The notes beneath the pieces were generated by a model. It did no database searches. It was not told the DNA's origin and worked only from the letters and a program-made list of their open reading frames with translations. Shown here piece after piece: positions 13,917-22,931 of a DNA stretch of 64,000 nt; position 1 is the stretch's first letter; every line of letters begins with the position of its first letter. Origin of the DNA: Marinobacter oulmenensis. Lineage in GTDB: Bacteria > Pseudomonadota > Gammaproteobacteria > Pseudomonadales > Oleiphilaceae. Position numbers and translations under genes: made by a program. The DNA is taken from positions 1 through 64,000 of the forward strand of contig NZ_JACHFE010000004.1 in NCBI RefSeq assembly GCF_014201735.1, written 5' to 3'.

Positions 13917-14233
13917 AAGCACCGGAAGTAGCCAACCCCAAGGGCGGCTTTCTGGCGAGAAACGCCGCCCTGCTTTGCCAAAACAGCAGCTTCCAGCTCT
14001 ACCTGGACAGGCGCAGAGCGGCAAAGTTTGGGCTGGATATCCCGGACGGCACCCACACAGAGGAAGACGCCCGGGATTTCATCCTGCAGGCCTGCAGCAT
14101 CAGCTCCAGGGCGGAGCTGGATCATAACCCGCAGGCAGCAACGGTTTACCGGCAGATCAGGTATCGCCACCAAAGGTGGGAGGCTCGCAATTTTCGGAGA
14201 GCTCACCAATCTCACAGAACAGAGCCGCCCTGA
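13913..14233 (+). CDS. Hypothetical phage protein (106 aa)
   Basis: The 106-aa protein (GGFLARNAALLCQNSSFQLYLDRRRAAKFGL, then DARDFILQACSISSRAELDHN) is coupled by a 4-nt overlap to the antirepressor. I recall similar proteins in phage early regions but no function. Its last 77 nt overlap the convergent gene at 14157-14360; the basic C terminus (RRAHQSHRTEPP) may therefore be poorly conserved. Confidence 0.6.
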   Translation: MKAPEVANPKGGFLARNAALLCQNSSFQLYLDRRRAAKFGLDIPDGTHTEEDARDFILQACSISSRAELDHNPQAATVYRQIRYRHQRWEARNFRRAHQSHRTEPP

Positions 14234-14360
14234 TCCTACTCACCCGATCAGAAACCATCCCTGTTTCAATAGCGTTTTGCAGTTGCTTACCAACTGCTGC
14301 CAGATCACCAATGACTGCCAGCAACGCTTCAGCACGCTCGATTTTGCGGTCTTTATCCAT
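14157..14360 (-). CDS. Small helical phage protein downstream of integrase
   Basis: ATG 14360 follows GGAGTG; the 67-aa product (MDKDRKIERAEALLAVIGDL, then SRIRAALFCEIGELSENCEPP) is probably all helical. It lies just downstream of the integrase on the same strand, behind a 20-bp palindrome. No excisionase signature is seen. Function unknown. Confidence 0.55.
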   Translation of the reverse strand: MDKDRKIERAEALLAVIGDLAAVGKQLQNAIETGMVSDRVSRIRAALFCEIGELSENCEPPTFGGDT

Positions 14361-14391
14361 CAGACACTCCAGATTTGATCGTTTGAAAGTT

Positions 14392-14411
14392 GAGCATGTG
14401 GCCACATGCTC
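14392..14411. promoter_or_regulatory. 20-bp perfect palindrome between integrase and small gene
   Basis: GAGCATGTGGCCACATGCTC is perfectly self-complementary and is flanked by GTT on the left and CAAC on the right. No T-run follows on either strand, so it looks like a protein-binding operator rather than a terminator. It lies 32 nt before the ATG of the 67-aa gene. Confidence 0.6.
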
Positions 14412-14467
14412 CAACCTTACGGCATCTGAAGATTCGCGAACGGCGCTGCCCCCTCTTTTACAGAATT

Positions 14468-15538
14468 TCACATGGTGGCAGGCCTAAACGACCACCCCTC
14501 GTATTTGTCATGCGGCTCCTGCCTGCTGAGATGAGTATATTTCTGCAGAGATGACCAGGTGTTATGCCCACTCACCGCAGCAACCCTGGGAATATCCCAG
14601 CCACGCTCAAACAACCAGCTAATGCACTCGTGCCGGAGATCATGGAAGCGCAGGTCATCAATCCCCAGAAACAAGCACCACTCCCGGAACCGGGTACCAA
14701 TACTCCGGCTGTTGTCCGGGAAGATGCGATCGCCCCGCTCTGGCTGGCGCTGAATGATCGCCCAGGCCTCCTCAGTCAGGTGAACACGCTTGTGGTTGCC
14801 CCGCTTTGCCGTCGGGTGCTTCATGTCTGTGACCATGACCGTCCGGTTTTTCTCATCCAGCCCATCCCAGCGGATCCGCGTGATTTCCTCCTGGCGCCGG
14901 CCAGAGAACAAAGCGAACAGAATAATCTCACCCATGGGGATCTGGCGCTGGGCGCTTTCCCGGCCGGCATACTCCATCAGCTTATTAAGCTCCTCCAGTG
15001 TGGGCCGGCGATCCCTGGAATCCGCCTTACCAACCAGCCGCTCCCGCTTGCAAGTCTCCGCCGCATCATCGATCACGGAAAGGTTTACCGGCATCCCCCA
15101 GGCGGTGCGAGCCACCTTGAACACTGATCGAAGCCAGATGATGTCGTTATTGGCTGTCTGCGGTTTCACTGTTTGCAGGCGCCACATGACGTGAGACACG
15201 ATGTCAGACGGCTGCAACTCCAGGGCATCACGATCTGCCAGATCAAAAGAGCGCATGTACTCCAGGTGCGCGTGTTTGGTCCTACCGAAGTTGGCACCGT
15301 ATTCCTTGATGTAACGCTGTATGAGCTCTCCAACAGACACGCCCCGGTGCTTCACTTTTTCGAGCATCCCAGGTTCCTGCAGTTCGAGTTCCCGACGGGC
15401 CGCCCAGTCTTTCGCCAAAGCCTTACGGTCGAAGGTGCGGCTTTCCTGATAAACTAACCGTCCTTTGCGTTTGATGCGTATGTCTGCGCGGTAGGATTTG
15501 GTTCCGTCTGCACGGGTACGAGCGATGATGGAGGCCAC
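14468..15538 (-). CDS. Tyrosine recombinase / dusA-type phage integrase
   Basis: The product of about 356 aa has an N-terminal arm-binding segment (SIIARTRADGTKSYRADIRIKRKG), a core-binding domain, and a catalytic domain with the expected R...K...HxxR...H/W..Y set: FSGRRQEEITR, FHDLRHECISW, VSGHNTW, and the nucleophile in LQKYTHLS. GTG 15538 is preceded by AAGGACG and gives the usual N terminus; the frame is open to 15607 but that would overlap dusA. Position directly divergent from dusA matches the family of integrases that insert into the 5' end of this gene. Confidence 0.92.
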   Translation of the reverse strand: MASIIARTRADGTKSYRADIRIKRKGRLVYQESRTFDRKALAKDWAARRELELQEPGMLEKVKHRGVSVGELIQRYIKEYGANFGRTKHAHLEYMRSFDLADRDALELQPSDIVSHVMWRLQTVKPQTANNDIIWLRSVFKVARTAWGMPVNLSVIDDAAETCKRERLVGKADSRDRRPTLEELNKLMEYAGRESAQRQIPMGEIILFALFSGRRQEEITRIRWDGLDEKNRTVMVTDMKHPTAKRGNHKRVHLTEEAWAIIQRQPERGDRIFPDNSRSIGTRFREWCLFLGIDDLRFHDLRHECISWLFERGWDIPRVAAVSGHNTWSSLQKYTHLSRQEPHDKYEGWSFRPATM

Positions 15539-15539
15539 G

Positions 15540-15576
15540 GTGCTACACGTCCTTATATGTAGGATTTCTGTAGCAC
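15540..15576. repeat. Inverted and direct TGTAG repeats between int and dusA
   Basis: GTGCTACA (15540-15547) is an 8-bp inverted repeat of TGTAGCAC (15569-15576), and another TGTAG lies at 15558-15562. The block covers the integrase start region and sits next to the insertion site, so it is a candidate integrase arm-binding or autoregulatory site. Confidence 0.45.
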
Positions 15577-15589
15577 TGATAGTAAGAAA

Positions 15590-15730
15590 ATGGTACAAAA
15601 TGAGCAAGAAATGACCGAAAACGCAGCCGCGAAATTTACTGAAAATTCAGTCACAAGCACTGGAAACACTGGGGTGGAGCCATCCAGGCGTTTCAGCATC
15701 GCGCCGATGATGGACTGGACGACGCCCCAC
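15590..15730. other. Prophage-host junction (attachment site region) at the 5' end of dusA
   Basis: The first about 34 codons of this dusA are unlike typical DusA N termini, while similarity becomes clear at [11 protein letters not shown] (from about 15,690). This is what is expected when an element integrates into the 5' end of the gene and supplies a replacement start. The exact core cannot be set because the other junction lies outside the window. A partial palindrome ACTGAA-AA-TTCAGT is at 15638-15651. Confidence 0.5.
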
Positions 15731-16663
15731 TTTCGCTACCTGGCGCGCCAGTTGAGCCTGCACACCCTGCTGTATACGGAAATGGTCACCACCGGCGCCC
15801 TGATCCACGGCGATACCGAGCGCTTCCTGCGCCACAGCCCGGAGGAATACCCACTGGCGCTCCAGCTCGGGGGCAGCGACGGCGGGGAACTGGCCCATTG
15901 TGCCCGGCTGGCCGGCCAGTTTGGCTTTAACGAGGTGAACCTGAACGTGGGCTGCCCCAGCGACCGGGTACAGAACAACATGATCGGCGCCTGTCTGATG
16001 GCCCACCCGGACAAGGTGGCACAGGCCGTGTCGGCGATGATCGAGGCCACCGATCTACCGGTCACCGTCAAGCACCGGATCGGCATCGACGGCCGCGAAT
16101 CCTGGGACCAGCTCTGCGAGTTCATCGAAAAAGTCTCCGCCGCGGGCTGCCGGACTTTTATCGTGCATGCCCGGATTGCCGTTCTCGAAGGACTCAGCCC
16201 CAAGGAAAACCGGGACATACCGCCGCTCAAGTACGACTGGGTATACCGGTTGAAGGAAACCTATCCAGACCTGGAAATCATCATCAACGGTGGCATCCGC
16301 ACGTTTGAGGAATGCCACCAGCACCTGGCCCATACCGATGGTGTAATGCTCGGCCGGGAGGCCTACCACAACCCCTGGCTACTGGCCGGTGTTGACCCGG
16401 AGTTCTTCGGCACGCCAGGCCCCGCAACCAGCCGCCACGACGCCCTCCGTGCCATGTTCCCCTTTATCCAGCAGGAGCTCGACAGGGGCGTGTTCCTGAC
16501 GCATATGTCCCGTCATGTCATGGGACTGTTCCATGGCCAACCGGGCGGCCGCCAGTTCCGGCGCTACCTGAGCGAGAATGCCCACAAGCCGGGTTCCGGC
16601 CTGGAGGTCATCGAAGAGGCCCTGAAGCGGGTACCGGAACCGGAGCCGATAGCGGCAGGTTGA
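15590..16663 (+). CDS. dusA: tRNA-dihydrouridine synthase A
   Basis: The 357-aa FMN enzyme reduces uridines 20 and 20a in the D-loop of tRNA using NADPH. Recognisable family segments are [10 protein letters not shown] (35-44), [15 protein letters not shown] (61-75), [21 protein letters not shown] with catalytic Cys122, [14 protein letters not shown], and INGGI near residue 225. The N terminus is longer than usual and is probably provided by the adjoining prophage; ATG 15611 (MTENAAAKF) is an alternative start. The prophage insertion keeps the reading frame open, so the gene should be functional. Confidence 0.93.
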   Translation: MVQNEQEMTENAAAKFTENSVTSTGNTGVEPSRRFSIAPMMDWTTPHFRYLARQLSLHTLLYTEMVTTGALIHGDTERFLRHSPEEYPLALQLGGSDGGELAHCARLAGQFGFNEVNLNVGCPSDRVQNNMIGACLMAHPDKVAQAVSAMIEATDLPVTVKHRIGIDGRESWDQLCEFIEKVSAAGCRTFIVHARIAVLEGLSPKENRDIPPLKYDWVYRLKETYPDLEIIINGGIRTFEECHQHLAHTDGVMLGREAYHNPWLLAGVDPEFFGTPGPATSRHDALRAMFPFIQQELDRGVFLTHMSRHVMGLFHGQPGGRQFRRYLSENAHKPGSGLEVIEEALKRVPEPEPIAAG

Positions 16664-16769
16664 TGACCTCCATACTTTTTGTTGTCTTGTCCGCCGCCTG
16701 AGCTGCCGTTATTGTAGGACGATACCCGGATCAGCCGGACCACCCCTATCAATCAGGACGACAGGACGA

Positions 16770-17738
16770 ATGAGCAGCAAGCTGGACCAACTGAAAACCA
16801 TGACCACCGTGGTTGCAGATACCGGGGATATTGACGCTATCGCCCAGTGGCGTCCCCGGGATGCCACCACCAACCCTTCCCTCCTGCTCAAGGCGGCGGC
16901 TTCCGATGCCTACCGCCCCATGCTCGACAAGGCCGTCGCCTTTGCCCGCAAACAGGGCGGAACCGATGCCGAACAGCTCGGACTGGCGACCGACATGCTG
17001 GCCGTTCTGGCCGGACGGGAAATACTCGGGCTGATACCGGGGGTGGTTTCCACCGAAGTGGATGCCCGGCTGTCATTCGACACCGGAGCCACTCTGGAAC
17101 GCGCCCGGCGGCTGATCGAGTTCTACGATCAGCAGGGCGTGGACACCAGCCGGGTGCTGATCAAGATTGCATCCACCTGGGAAGGCATCCGGGCGGCGGA
17201 GCAACTGGAGCAGGAAGGCATTCACTGTAACCTGACCCTTCTGTTCTCGTTCGTGCAGGCCGTTGCCTGCGCCCAGGCGGGGGCCACCCTGATTTCTCCC
17301 TTTGTTGGTCGCATCCTGGACTGGCACCTGGCCGCAAGCGGCCGTGACAGCTTCCCGGCGGAAGAAGACCCGGGCGTTCAGTCCGTCGCCCGGATCTACA
17401 ACTACTACAAGGCCTCCGGCTTCGACACGGTGGTCATGGGGGCCAGCTTCCGCAATACCGGTGAAATCGAAATGCTGGCCGGCTGCGACCGCCTGACCAT
17501 CAGCCCGGCCCTGCTGCAGGAACTGCAGGACGACAACGGCACACTGTCCCGCCAGTTGAACCCGGAAATGGCGACCACCGCCGATGCACCCGGCCGGATT
17601 GGCGAAAAGCAGTTCCGCTGGGATTCCAACGAAGACGCCATGGCCACCGAGAAACTGGCCGACGGCATCCGTCGCTTCGCGGCTGATCAGGTCGAGCTTG
17701 AAAGCCGGGTGCGCCAGTTAGCCACCACGGCCGCGTAA
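16770..17738 (+). CDS. tal: Transaldolase
   Basis: The 322-aa enzyme belongs to the TalA/TalB class of the non-oxidative pentose phosphate pathway, moving a dihydroxyacetone unit between sedoheptulose-7-phosphate and glyceraldehyde-3-phosphate. Evidence: [11 protein letters not shown] (32-42), Schiff-base Lys132 in [45 protein letters not shown], and [13 protein letters not shown]. Length matches the family (about 316). The ATG follows a short spacer after dusA, preceded by AGGACGACAGGACG. Confidence 0.95.
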   Translation: MSSKLDQLKTMTTVVADTGDIDAIAQWRPRDATTNPSLLLKAAASDAYRPMLDKAVAFARKQGGTDAEQLGLATDMLAVLAGREILGLIPGVVSTEVDARLSFDTGATLERARRLIEFYDQQGVDTSRVLIKIASTWEGIRAAEQLEQEGIHCNLTLLFSFVQAVACAQAGATLISPFVGRILDWHLAASGRDSFPAEEDPGVQSVARIYNYYKASGFDTVVMGASFRNTGEIEMLAGCDRLTISPALLQELQDDNGTLSRQLNPEMATTADAPGRIGEKQFRWDSNEDAMATEKLADGIRRFAADQVELESRVRQLATTAA

Positions 17739-17767
17739 CCCACCGCGCAACCGGAGTTTTGGTGAAA

Positions 17768-18217
17768 ATGATCGAACACCTGAAAAAACTGTTTGCCCAA
17801 CCGGACAACGAACCGGTCCAGCCCGACCGGCACCAGTTGGCGGTGGCGGCCACCGCCCTGATGGTCCAGCTTTCACGGGTCGACAACGACGAAGACCAGC
17901 GCGAACTGGAAACCATTGTGGACTGTGCGGTCAAGGCGCATGAAATCACCCGGGAAGAGGCCACCGACATTCTCGACGACGCCCTGGCCCATGCCGATGA
18001 TGCCACCTCGCTTTACGAGTTCACCGGGCAGATCAACGAATACCTGGATCAGGCCAACAAACAGTCGCTGCTGGAAAGCATCTGGCGCGTCGCCTTCGCC
18101 GACGGCCGCATCGACAAGTACGAAGAGCACCTGATTCGCCGTATGGCCGACCTGCTGCATCTCAACCACCGGGAATACATGCAGGCCCGGCACGCTGCCG
18201 AAACCGCGGCTGACTGA
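17768..18217 (+). CDS. TerB-family protein
   Basis: The protein of about 149 aa is all helical: HQLAVAATALMVQLSRVDNDEDQRELETI, then ITREEATDILDDAL, then LLESIWRVAFADGRIDKYEEHLIRRMADLLHL. This is the TerB/DUF533-like fold with acidic metal-binding helices, found in tellurite-resistance TerB but widespread as a stand-alone protein of unknown role. Upstream GTG 17762 and TTG 17759 are possible alternative starts after GGAG. No ter genes are near, so a tellurite function should not be inferred. It is 15 nt ahead of the DAHP synthase gene. Confidence 0.85.
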   Translation: MIEHLKKLFAQPDNEPVQPDRHQLAVAATALMVQLSRVDNDEDQRELETIVDCAVKAHEITREEATDILDDALAHADDATSLYEFTGQINEYLDQANKQSLLESIWRVAFADGRIDKYEEHLIRRMADLLHLNHREYMQARHAAETAAD

Positions 18218-18232
18218 TTTATAGGAGCTGAC

Positions 18233-19360
18233 ATGCTAGCCATCCTTCACCCCAATACCACCCTGGACAGTGAAGCCTATCGCCAGACCATGCATTACCT
18301 GGAAAACCTGCCGGGCGTGAGCCTGCGGGTCCATGAGGTTCAGGGGGCCAGCCAGCGCCTGACCGAAATCTATCTGTTGGGCGACACCAAGCCGCTGGAC
18401 AAGGAAGAAATCGAAGCTCTGCCGGCGGTCGAGCGAGCCGTCCGCATCTCCGAGGATTACCGGATTCTTGGCCGCCACAAGGACGACCGGCGCCAGAGTG
18501 GCTTCACCTACAATGGTGTGGATTTTTCCCAGAACAACCTCAACATCTTCGCCGGGCTGTGTGCCGTCGATGTCCCGGAGCATGTTGAAATGATGATGCA
18601 GGCACTGGAGCAGCACGGGGAAGTCTGCACCCGCATGGGCGCCTACAAGCCCCGCACCAACCCCTACTCGTTTCAGGGACATGGCAAGGGTTGTCTGCCC
18701 TGGGTATTTGAAAAGGCCGGCAAACACGGCATCAAGGTGGTGGCCATGGAAATCACCCATGAAAGCCACATTGAGGAAATCGACACCTGCCTGGAAAAAC
18801 TGGGGCGCCCGACCGGCGTGATGCTGCAGGTCGGCACACGCAATACCCAGAACTTCGAGCTGCTCAAGGCCATCGGCCGCCAGAGCACCTATCCCGTCCT
18901 GCTCAAGCGGGGCTTTGGCATTACCCTGAATGAATCCCTCAATGCCGCCGAGTATCTGGCCAGCGAAGGCAATGCCAATGTCATTTTCTGCCTGAGGGGC
19001 ATGAAAACCGAAGCCGGCCTGCCCCACCGCAACATGGTGGATTTTGCCCATGTTCCGGCCGTCAAACGCCTGACCCGGATGCCTGTCTGCGTGGATCCAT
19101 CCCACTCCGTCGGCAGCCGTGACGCGTCGCCGGATGGCATCCTGGATGTCATGCACGCCACCGCCCAGGGAGTTATCGCCGGAGCCAACATGGTGCTGGT
19201 GGACTTTCACCCGAAACCGGAAAAAGCGCTGGTAGACGGCCCGCAGGCCCTGCTGATGGACGAATTGCCGGCCTACCTCGAGGACCTGCGCCTGTGCCAT
19301 GACACCTGGAAAAAGCGCCAGTCCATCTACCAACGCCTGAAGGAATCCACGGCAGAATGA
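18233..19360 (+). CDS. 3-deoxy-7-phosphoheptulonate synthase (DAHP synthase, type I-beta)
   Basis: The 375-aa enzyme should condense phosphoenolpyruvate and erythrose-4-phosphate, the first step of aromatic amino acid synthesis. It carries an N-terminal regulatory domain of about 85 residues (MHYLENLPGVSLRVHEV) as in the type I-beta enzymes, then a TIM barrel with GAYKPRTNPYSFQGHG (136-151), ITHESHIEEI, LQVGTRNTQNFELLKAIG, PVLLKRGFG, FCLRGM and metal-binding CVDPSHSVGSR. It is not the AroF/G/H type of E. coli. Its stop overlaps the next gene by 4 nt. Confidence 0.85.
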   Translation: MLAILHPNTTLDSEAYRQTMHYLENLPGVSLRVHEVQGASQRLTEIYLLGDTKPLDKEEIEALPAVERAVRISEDYRILGRHKDDRRQSGFTYNGVDFSQNNLNIFAGLCAVDVPEHVEMMMQALEQHGEVCTRMGAYKPRTNPYSFQGHGKGCLPWVFEKAGKHGIKVVAMEITHESHIEEIDTCLEKLGRPTGVMLQVGTRNTQNFELLKAIGRQSTYPVLLKRGFGITLNESLNAAEYLASEGNANVIFCLRGMKTEAGLPHRNMVDFAHVPAVKRLTRMPVCVDPSHSVGSRDASPDGILDVMHATAQGVIAGANMVLVDFHPKPEKALVDGPQALLMDELPAYLEDLRLCHDTWKKRQSIYQRLKESTAE

Positions 19361-20130
19361 TCATTTTTGGCCACCGGGGCGCAAAGGGTGAAGCCCCGGA
19401 GAACACCCTGCCGGGCTTTATTCACGCCTACCGGCAGGGCATCCGTCATTTCGAGCTGGACCTGGTGCTGTCCCGGGACGGCGTGCCGGTGATGGTCCAC
19501 GATCTAACCGTGGACCGGACCACCGGCCACACCGGCAGCGTGGGCAGCTTTACCGCCACGGAACTGGCAGGCATGGATGCCCGACCGGACCCAAGTGTCT
19601 GGCCGCGCCCTACCGGGATTCCGGCGCTTGAGGTTCTGCTTGACTCCCTGGAAGGCCTGGAGCAGCTGCAACTGGAGGTCAAGAAAGACAATCGCAGCCG
19701 CCTGAATGTCTTGTGCAACCGGCTCACCGAGATTATCCAGCGCCGGGAACTACACCATCGAGTCGTTGTGACGTCATCCGATCCCTGGTTCCTCCGCCAG
19801 ATACGACGGCGCGACCGCAACATCCGCCTGGGGCTGGTGGCCGAACGGCGCTTTCCCAATCCTCTGAGCCTGGCTGCCCGCCTGGGCTGCGAGTATTTCT
19901 GTGCGAACTGGAAGATCGTGAGCCGGTCGATGATCGCCACAGCACACCGCCGCAACATGCACGTATCCACCTGGACGGTGAACCGGATTCACGACATGCT
20001 GCAACTGGAGGAACTGGGGGTGGACAGCATCATCACCGACTACCCGACCAGCAGCCGGATGTTCTTCGATAATCGTGCCAACGCAGCTCTGGAACTGCCG
20101 CCCCGGCAGGCAAGCCCCGAAACGGCCTGA
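19357..20130 (+). CDS. Glycerophosphodiester phosphodiesterase
   Basis: The 257-aa protein has the GDPD barrel: FGHRGAKGEAPENT with His6 and Arg7, HFELDLVLSRDGVPVMVHD with Glu33, Asp35 and His48, a central LQLEVKKD, and the C-terminal VSTWTVNRIHDMLQLEELGVDSIITDYP. It hydrolyses glycerophosphodiesters to glycerol-3-phosphate and an alcohol. There is no signal peptide, so it is cytoplasmic (UgpQ-like). The start is translationally coupled to the DAHP synthase, although the pathways have no obvious link. Confidence 0.9.
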   Translation: MIIFGHRGAKGEAPENTLPGFIHAYRQGIRHFELDLVLSRDGVPVMVHDLTVDRTTGHTGSVGSFTATELAGMDARPDPSVWPRPTGIPALEVLLDSLEGLEQLQLEVKKDNRSRLNVLCNRLTEIIQRRELHHRVVVTSSDPWFLRQIRRRDRNIRLGLVAERRFPNPLSLAARLGCEYFCANWKIVSRSMIATAHRRNMHVSTWTVNRIHDMLQLEELGVDSIITDYPTSSRMFFDNRANAALELPPRQASPETA

Positions 20131-20154
20131 CGGCCGCCCGGGGCTCCGAACCGA

Positions 20155-21546
20155 TCAGAAGATCCGGTTCAGGCCGTTGAGAGCGGCCACACGGTAGGCT
20201 TCCGCCATGGTGGGATAGTTGAAGGTGGTGTTGATAAAGTAGTCCAGGGTGTTGGCCTCACCCTCCTGATTCATGATCGCCTGGCCGATGTGAACGATCT
20301 CAGCGGCCTGGTCACCGAAACAGTGGATGCCCAGAATCTGCCGGGTTTCCCGGTGGAACAGAATTTTCAGCATGCCCACGGCCTCACCGGTGATCTGCGC
20401 CCGGGCCAGATCCTTGAAGAACGCTTTGCCAACATCGTAAGGGACCCGGGCCTGGGTCAGTTCTTCCTCGGTTTTGCCCACCGAACTGATTTCCGGGATG
20501 GTATAGATACCCGTCGGCACGTCATCCACAAACCGGAAGTATTCGTCATGGGTGATGTCCGATGCCGCGGAGCGACCCTGGTCATAGGCGGCACTGGCCA
20601 GGCTCGGCCAGCCGATCACATCGCCCACGGCATAGATGTTCTCAACACCGGTGCGGTAATGCTTGTCCACCGCCAGTTGGCCCCGGCCATTCGGCTCCAG
20701 GCCAATATTGTCCAGCCCCAGGTTATCGGTGTTGCCGGTTCGGCCAGCGGCCCAGAGGAAGGCATCAGCACGGACTTTCTTGCCCGATTTCAGGGACAGC
20801 ACCACCCCGTGATCATCCCCCTTCACGGACTCGAATTCCTCATTGTGCCGCACCAGAACACCGTTGTTGCGCAGGTGGTAGCTGAGGGCATCGGAGATTT
20901 CATCGTCCAGGAACGAGAGAATCCGGCTGCCCGGGTTGATCAGATCCACTTTCACGCCGAGCCCGGAGAAGATTGAGGCATACTCTGAGCCAATGACGCC
21001 GGCCCCGAAAATAATCAGGGTGCGCGGCGTATGGGACAGGTTGAGAATGGTGTCGGAGTTGTAGATCCGGTGATGACGGAAGTCGATGTCGGGCGGCATA
21101 TAGGGCCGGGAGCCGGTGGCAATAATCGCCTGCTTGAAGTAAAGCGTCTCAGCAGACTTGTTGCCACGGACCTCGATACGATTATTGTCAACAAAATGCG
21201 CACGTCCGTTGATCAGGTCGATCCGGTTACGGGCATAGAAACCGGTCCGCAGCTTTACCTGCTTGCCTATCACCTTCTGGGCATTCTGCAGAACCCTTGG
21301 GAACGAAAACCAGCGTGGTTCGCCGATGTCACGGAACATCTGGTTGGTGTTGAAGGTGATAATCTGCTTGACCGAGTGGCGCAGCGCCTTCGAGGGAATC
21401 GTGCCCCAGTGGGTGCAGTTGCCGCCCACGGTCGGCTTGTCTTCAATGATTGCGACCCGTTTGCCGTGTTTCGTCGCATTCATCGCAGCACCTTCCCCAG
21501 AAGGCCCGGACCCTATGACGACGACGTCGTAATGATGCTCTGCCAT
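20155..21546 (-). CDS. sthA: Soluble pyridine nucleotide transhydrogenase
   Basis: The 463-aa flavoprotein exchanges reducing equivalents between NADPH and NAD+. It has the FAD Rossmann motif GSGPSGEG (12-19), the SthA-specific [17 protein letters not shown] (41-57), in which the second redox cysteine of related disulfide reductases is missing, and the second Rossmann motif [13 protein letters not shown]. The C-terminal dimer domain has [20 protein letters not shown]. Next to the nqr operon it forms an NADH/NADPH handling region, as in Pseudomonas. Confidence 0.96.
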   Translation of the reverse strand: MAEHHYDVVVIGSGPSGEGAAMNATKHGKRVAIIEDKPTVGGNCTHWGTIPSKALRHSVKQIITFNTNQMFRDIGEPRWFSFPRVLQNAQKVIGKQVKLRTGFYARNRIDLINGRAHFVDNNRIEVRGNKSAETLYFKQAIIATGSRPYMPPDIDFRHHRIYNSDTILNLSHTPRTLIIFGAGVIGSEYASIFSGLGVKVDLINPGSRILSFLDDEISDALSYHLRNNGVLVRHNEEFESVKGDDHGVVLSLKSGKKVRADAFLWAAGRTGNTDNLGLDNIGLEPNGRGQLAVDKHYRTGVENIYAVGDVIGWPSLASAAYDQGRSAASDITHDEYFRFVDDVPTGIYTIPEISSVGKTEEELTQARVPYDVGKAFFKDLARAQITGEAVGMLKILFHRETRQILGIHCFGDQAAEIVHIGQAIMNQEGEANTLDYFINTTFNYPTMAEAYRVAALNGLNRIF

Positions 21547-21621
21547 GCGCGCAGTGACTCCTTATCTACGTCGTGAAATGGTAATTATAGTTTTTACACC
21601 GGCCAGCCTGGACGGCGATGG

Positions 21622-21861
21622 TCATTCCTTGCGGGAGGCGTCGTACGCCAGATCCGCAGCCGGCTCGGCAGAATCGTTGCCCTGGCGGCTGTCCTCACAT
21701 TTCTGGGTGTTGCCACCACAAATCTCACAGGACGTACTGATCCCAAGCGCACCAATACCGCCACAGGTGCCACTGATGGGCTTACGCCCGAACATAACGC
21801 CAATCGACATACCCGCGATCAGCACCACCACAATAAACAGAACCAGCAGAAAGGTACCCAT
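21622..21861 (-). CDS. nqrM: Na+-NQR maturation protein NqrM
   Basis: The 79-aa protein has one N-terminal membrane helix (LLVLFIVVVLIAGMSIGVMFGRKPI) and a cysteine-rich part (SGTCGGIGALG, then CEICGGNTQKCE), as in DUF539/NqrM, which is needed to assemble Na+-NQR, probably delivering iron to the centre shared by NqrD and NqrE. It is the last gene of the nqr operon, 11 nt after apbE. Confidence 0.92.
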   Translation of the reverse strand: MGTFLLVLFIVVVLIAGMSIGVMFGRKPISGTCGGIGALGISTSCEICGGNTQKCEDSRQGNDSAEPAADLAYDASRKE

Positions 21862-21872
21862 ACTGCCCTCCT

Positions 21873-22922
21873 TTACTGAACCACATACGAGGAAAAGGCC
21901 GGTGTCTGCCTGACCTCGAATGCATCGTCACCCCGCACAATGAAATAGGCGGGAATATTGTTTCGCGTCGCCAGGGCCATGGCTTTTTCCTGACCCAGTA
22001 CATCAAAGGCCGTTGCCAGGGCGTCTGCTGTCATACAGTCCTCTGCAATTACTGTAACAGACGCCAGTCTGTGGGTAATCGGCCGACCCGTCTCCGGGTC
22101 TATGGTATGGGAATAGCGCCGGCCATCCGATTCGTAATAGTTACGATAATCGCCCGATGTTGCCATTGCCTGACTATCCAGCGCGACGATGGCATTAACC
22201 TCACGCCCCTGTTCCGACGGTTTTTCCACCGCCAGACGCCAGGCGGCACCATCGGGCTTTCGTCCATGAACACGCACTTCGCCCCCGATCTCCACCAGAT
22301 AGGCACTCACGCCCTCGGACTCCAGGTAACGGGCGACAACGTCGACACCATAGCCCTTGGCGATCCCCGACAGATCAATATACTGGGGCCGATCCGAACG
22401 AATTGCACGGGCCTCGGCGTCCAGCTCAAGATGCTCCCAGCCAGTGGCGGCACGCATTGCCTCGATGCGCTCGGGAGCCGGCACATCGTCCGGTCGTGCA
22501 TCGGGGCCAAAACCCCAGAGATTGACCAGGGGCCCAACGGTGACATCAAAGGCACCATCGGTAAGCCGGGCAATCTCCACCGAACGCTGGATGACTTCAA
22601 ACAGAGGCTCAGACAACGGTGTCCACCCGGACTGATCGTCCTTGCGATTGAGTCGGGACAGTTCGGAGTCCGGCTTGTAGGTAGACATGGCCATATCCAC
22701 CCGTTTGAGCTCAGACTCGATACCGTCAGCCAGAGTCTGCAGACGCTCCTCATCACGAGGCAATACGACGTTGATGTGATAGGTAGTACCGAAGATGCCG
22801 CCGGAGATTTCCCAGACCTGATCCTCGTCCTGAAACGAACAACCCGCCAGGGCGGAGATCACCAGCGCCCAGAAGACGCTGAAGATCACCACCCTGACGG
22901 GTTTTAGCATGCCGGATGTCAT
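21873..22922 (-). CDS. apbE: FAD:protein FMN transferase
   Basis: The 349-aa lipoprotein attaches FMN covalently to threonines of NqrB and NqrC using FAD. A signal sequence ends in a lipobox (SALAGC, Cys28). Family segments: GGIFGTTYHINV, MSTYKPDSELSRLNR, FDVTVGPLVNLWGFGP, IDLSGIAKGYGVDVVARYLE, YLVEIGGEVRVHG, YSHTIDPETGRPI, and the metal-binding CMTADALATAFDVLG. It lies nine nt after nqrF in the operon that encodes its substrates. Confidence 0.96.
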   Translation of the reverse strand: MTSGMLKPVRVVIFSVFWALVISALAGCSFQDEDQVWEISGGIFGTTYHINVVLPRDEERLQTLADGIESELKRVDMAMSTYKPDSELSRLNRKDDQSGWTPLSEPLFEVIQRSVEIARLTDGAFDVTVGPLVNLWGFGPDARPDDVPAPERIEAMRAATGWEHLELDAEARAIRSDRPQYIDLSGIAKGYGVDVVARYLESEGVSAYLVEIGGEVRVHGRKPDGAAWRLAVEKPSEQGREVNAIVALDSQAMATSGDYRNYYESDGRRYSHTIDPETGRPITHRLASVTVIAEDCMTADALATAFDVLGQEKAMALATRNNIPAYFIVRGDDAFEVRQTPAFSSYVVQ

Positions 22923-22931
22923 GGGAGCTGA

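Larger units (their letters stand above)
1..15590. mobile_element. Lambdoid-type prophage, integrase-proximal part, inserted at dusA
   Basis: The segment carries a tyrosine integrase against the 5' end of dusA, a Cro/CI-like divergent switch, O/P/Q-like genes on the minus strand, a long plus-strand early operon and an antirepressor. This is the lambda early map in inverse orientation. No capsid, tail or lysis genes are present, so the late region and the distal attachment site must lie left of position 1. The right boundary is approximate because the second copy of the att core is outside the window. Host genes start with dusA. AT-richer blocks (1-700 and about 3480-6130) against a GC-rich background suggest a mosaic. 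Confidence 0.85.

Noticed and set aside
15517..15707. CGATGATGGA occurring in the integrase start codons (15526) and in dusA (about 15,698), as a possible att repeat
   Set aside because: Only 10 bp, explained by codons for unrelated conserved residues; real att sites should lie at the two ends of the element, one outside the window.
17768..18217. Tellurite resistance from the TerB-like protein
   Set aside because: No terC, terD or terZ genes nearby; the fold is widespread outside tellurite operons.
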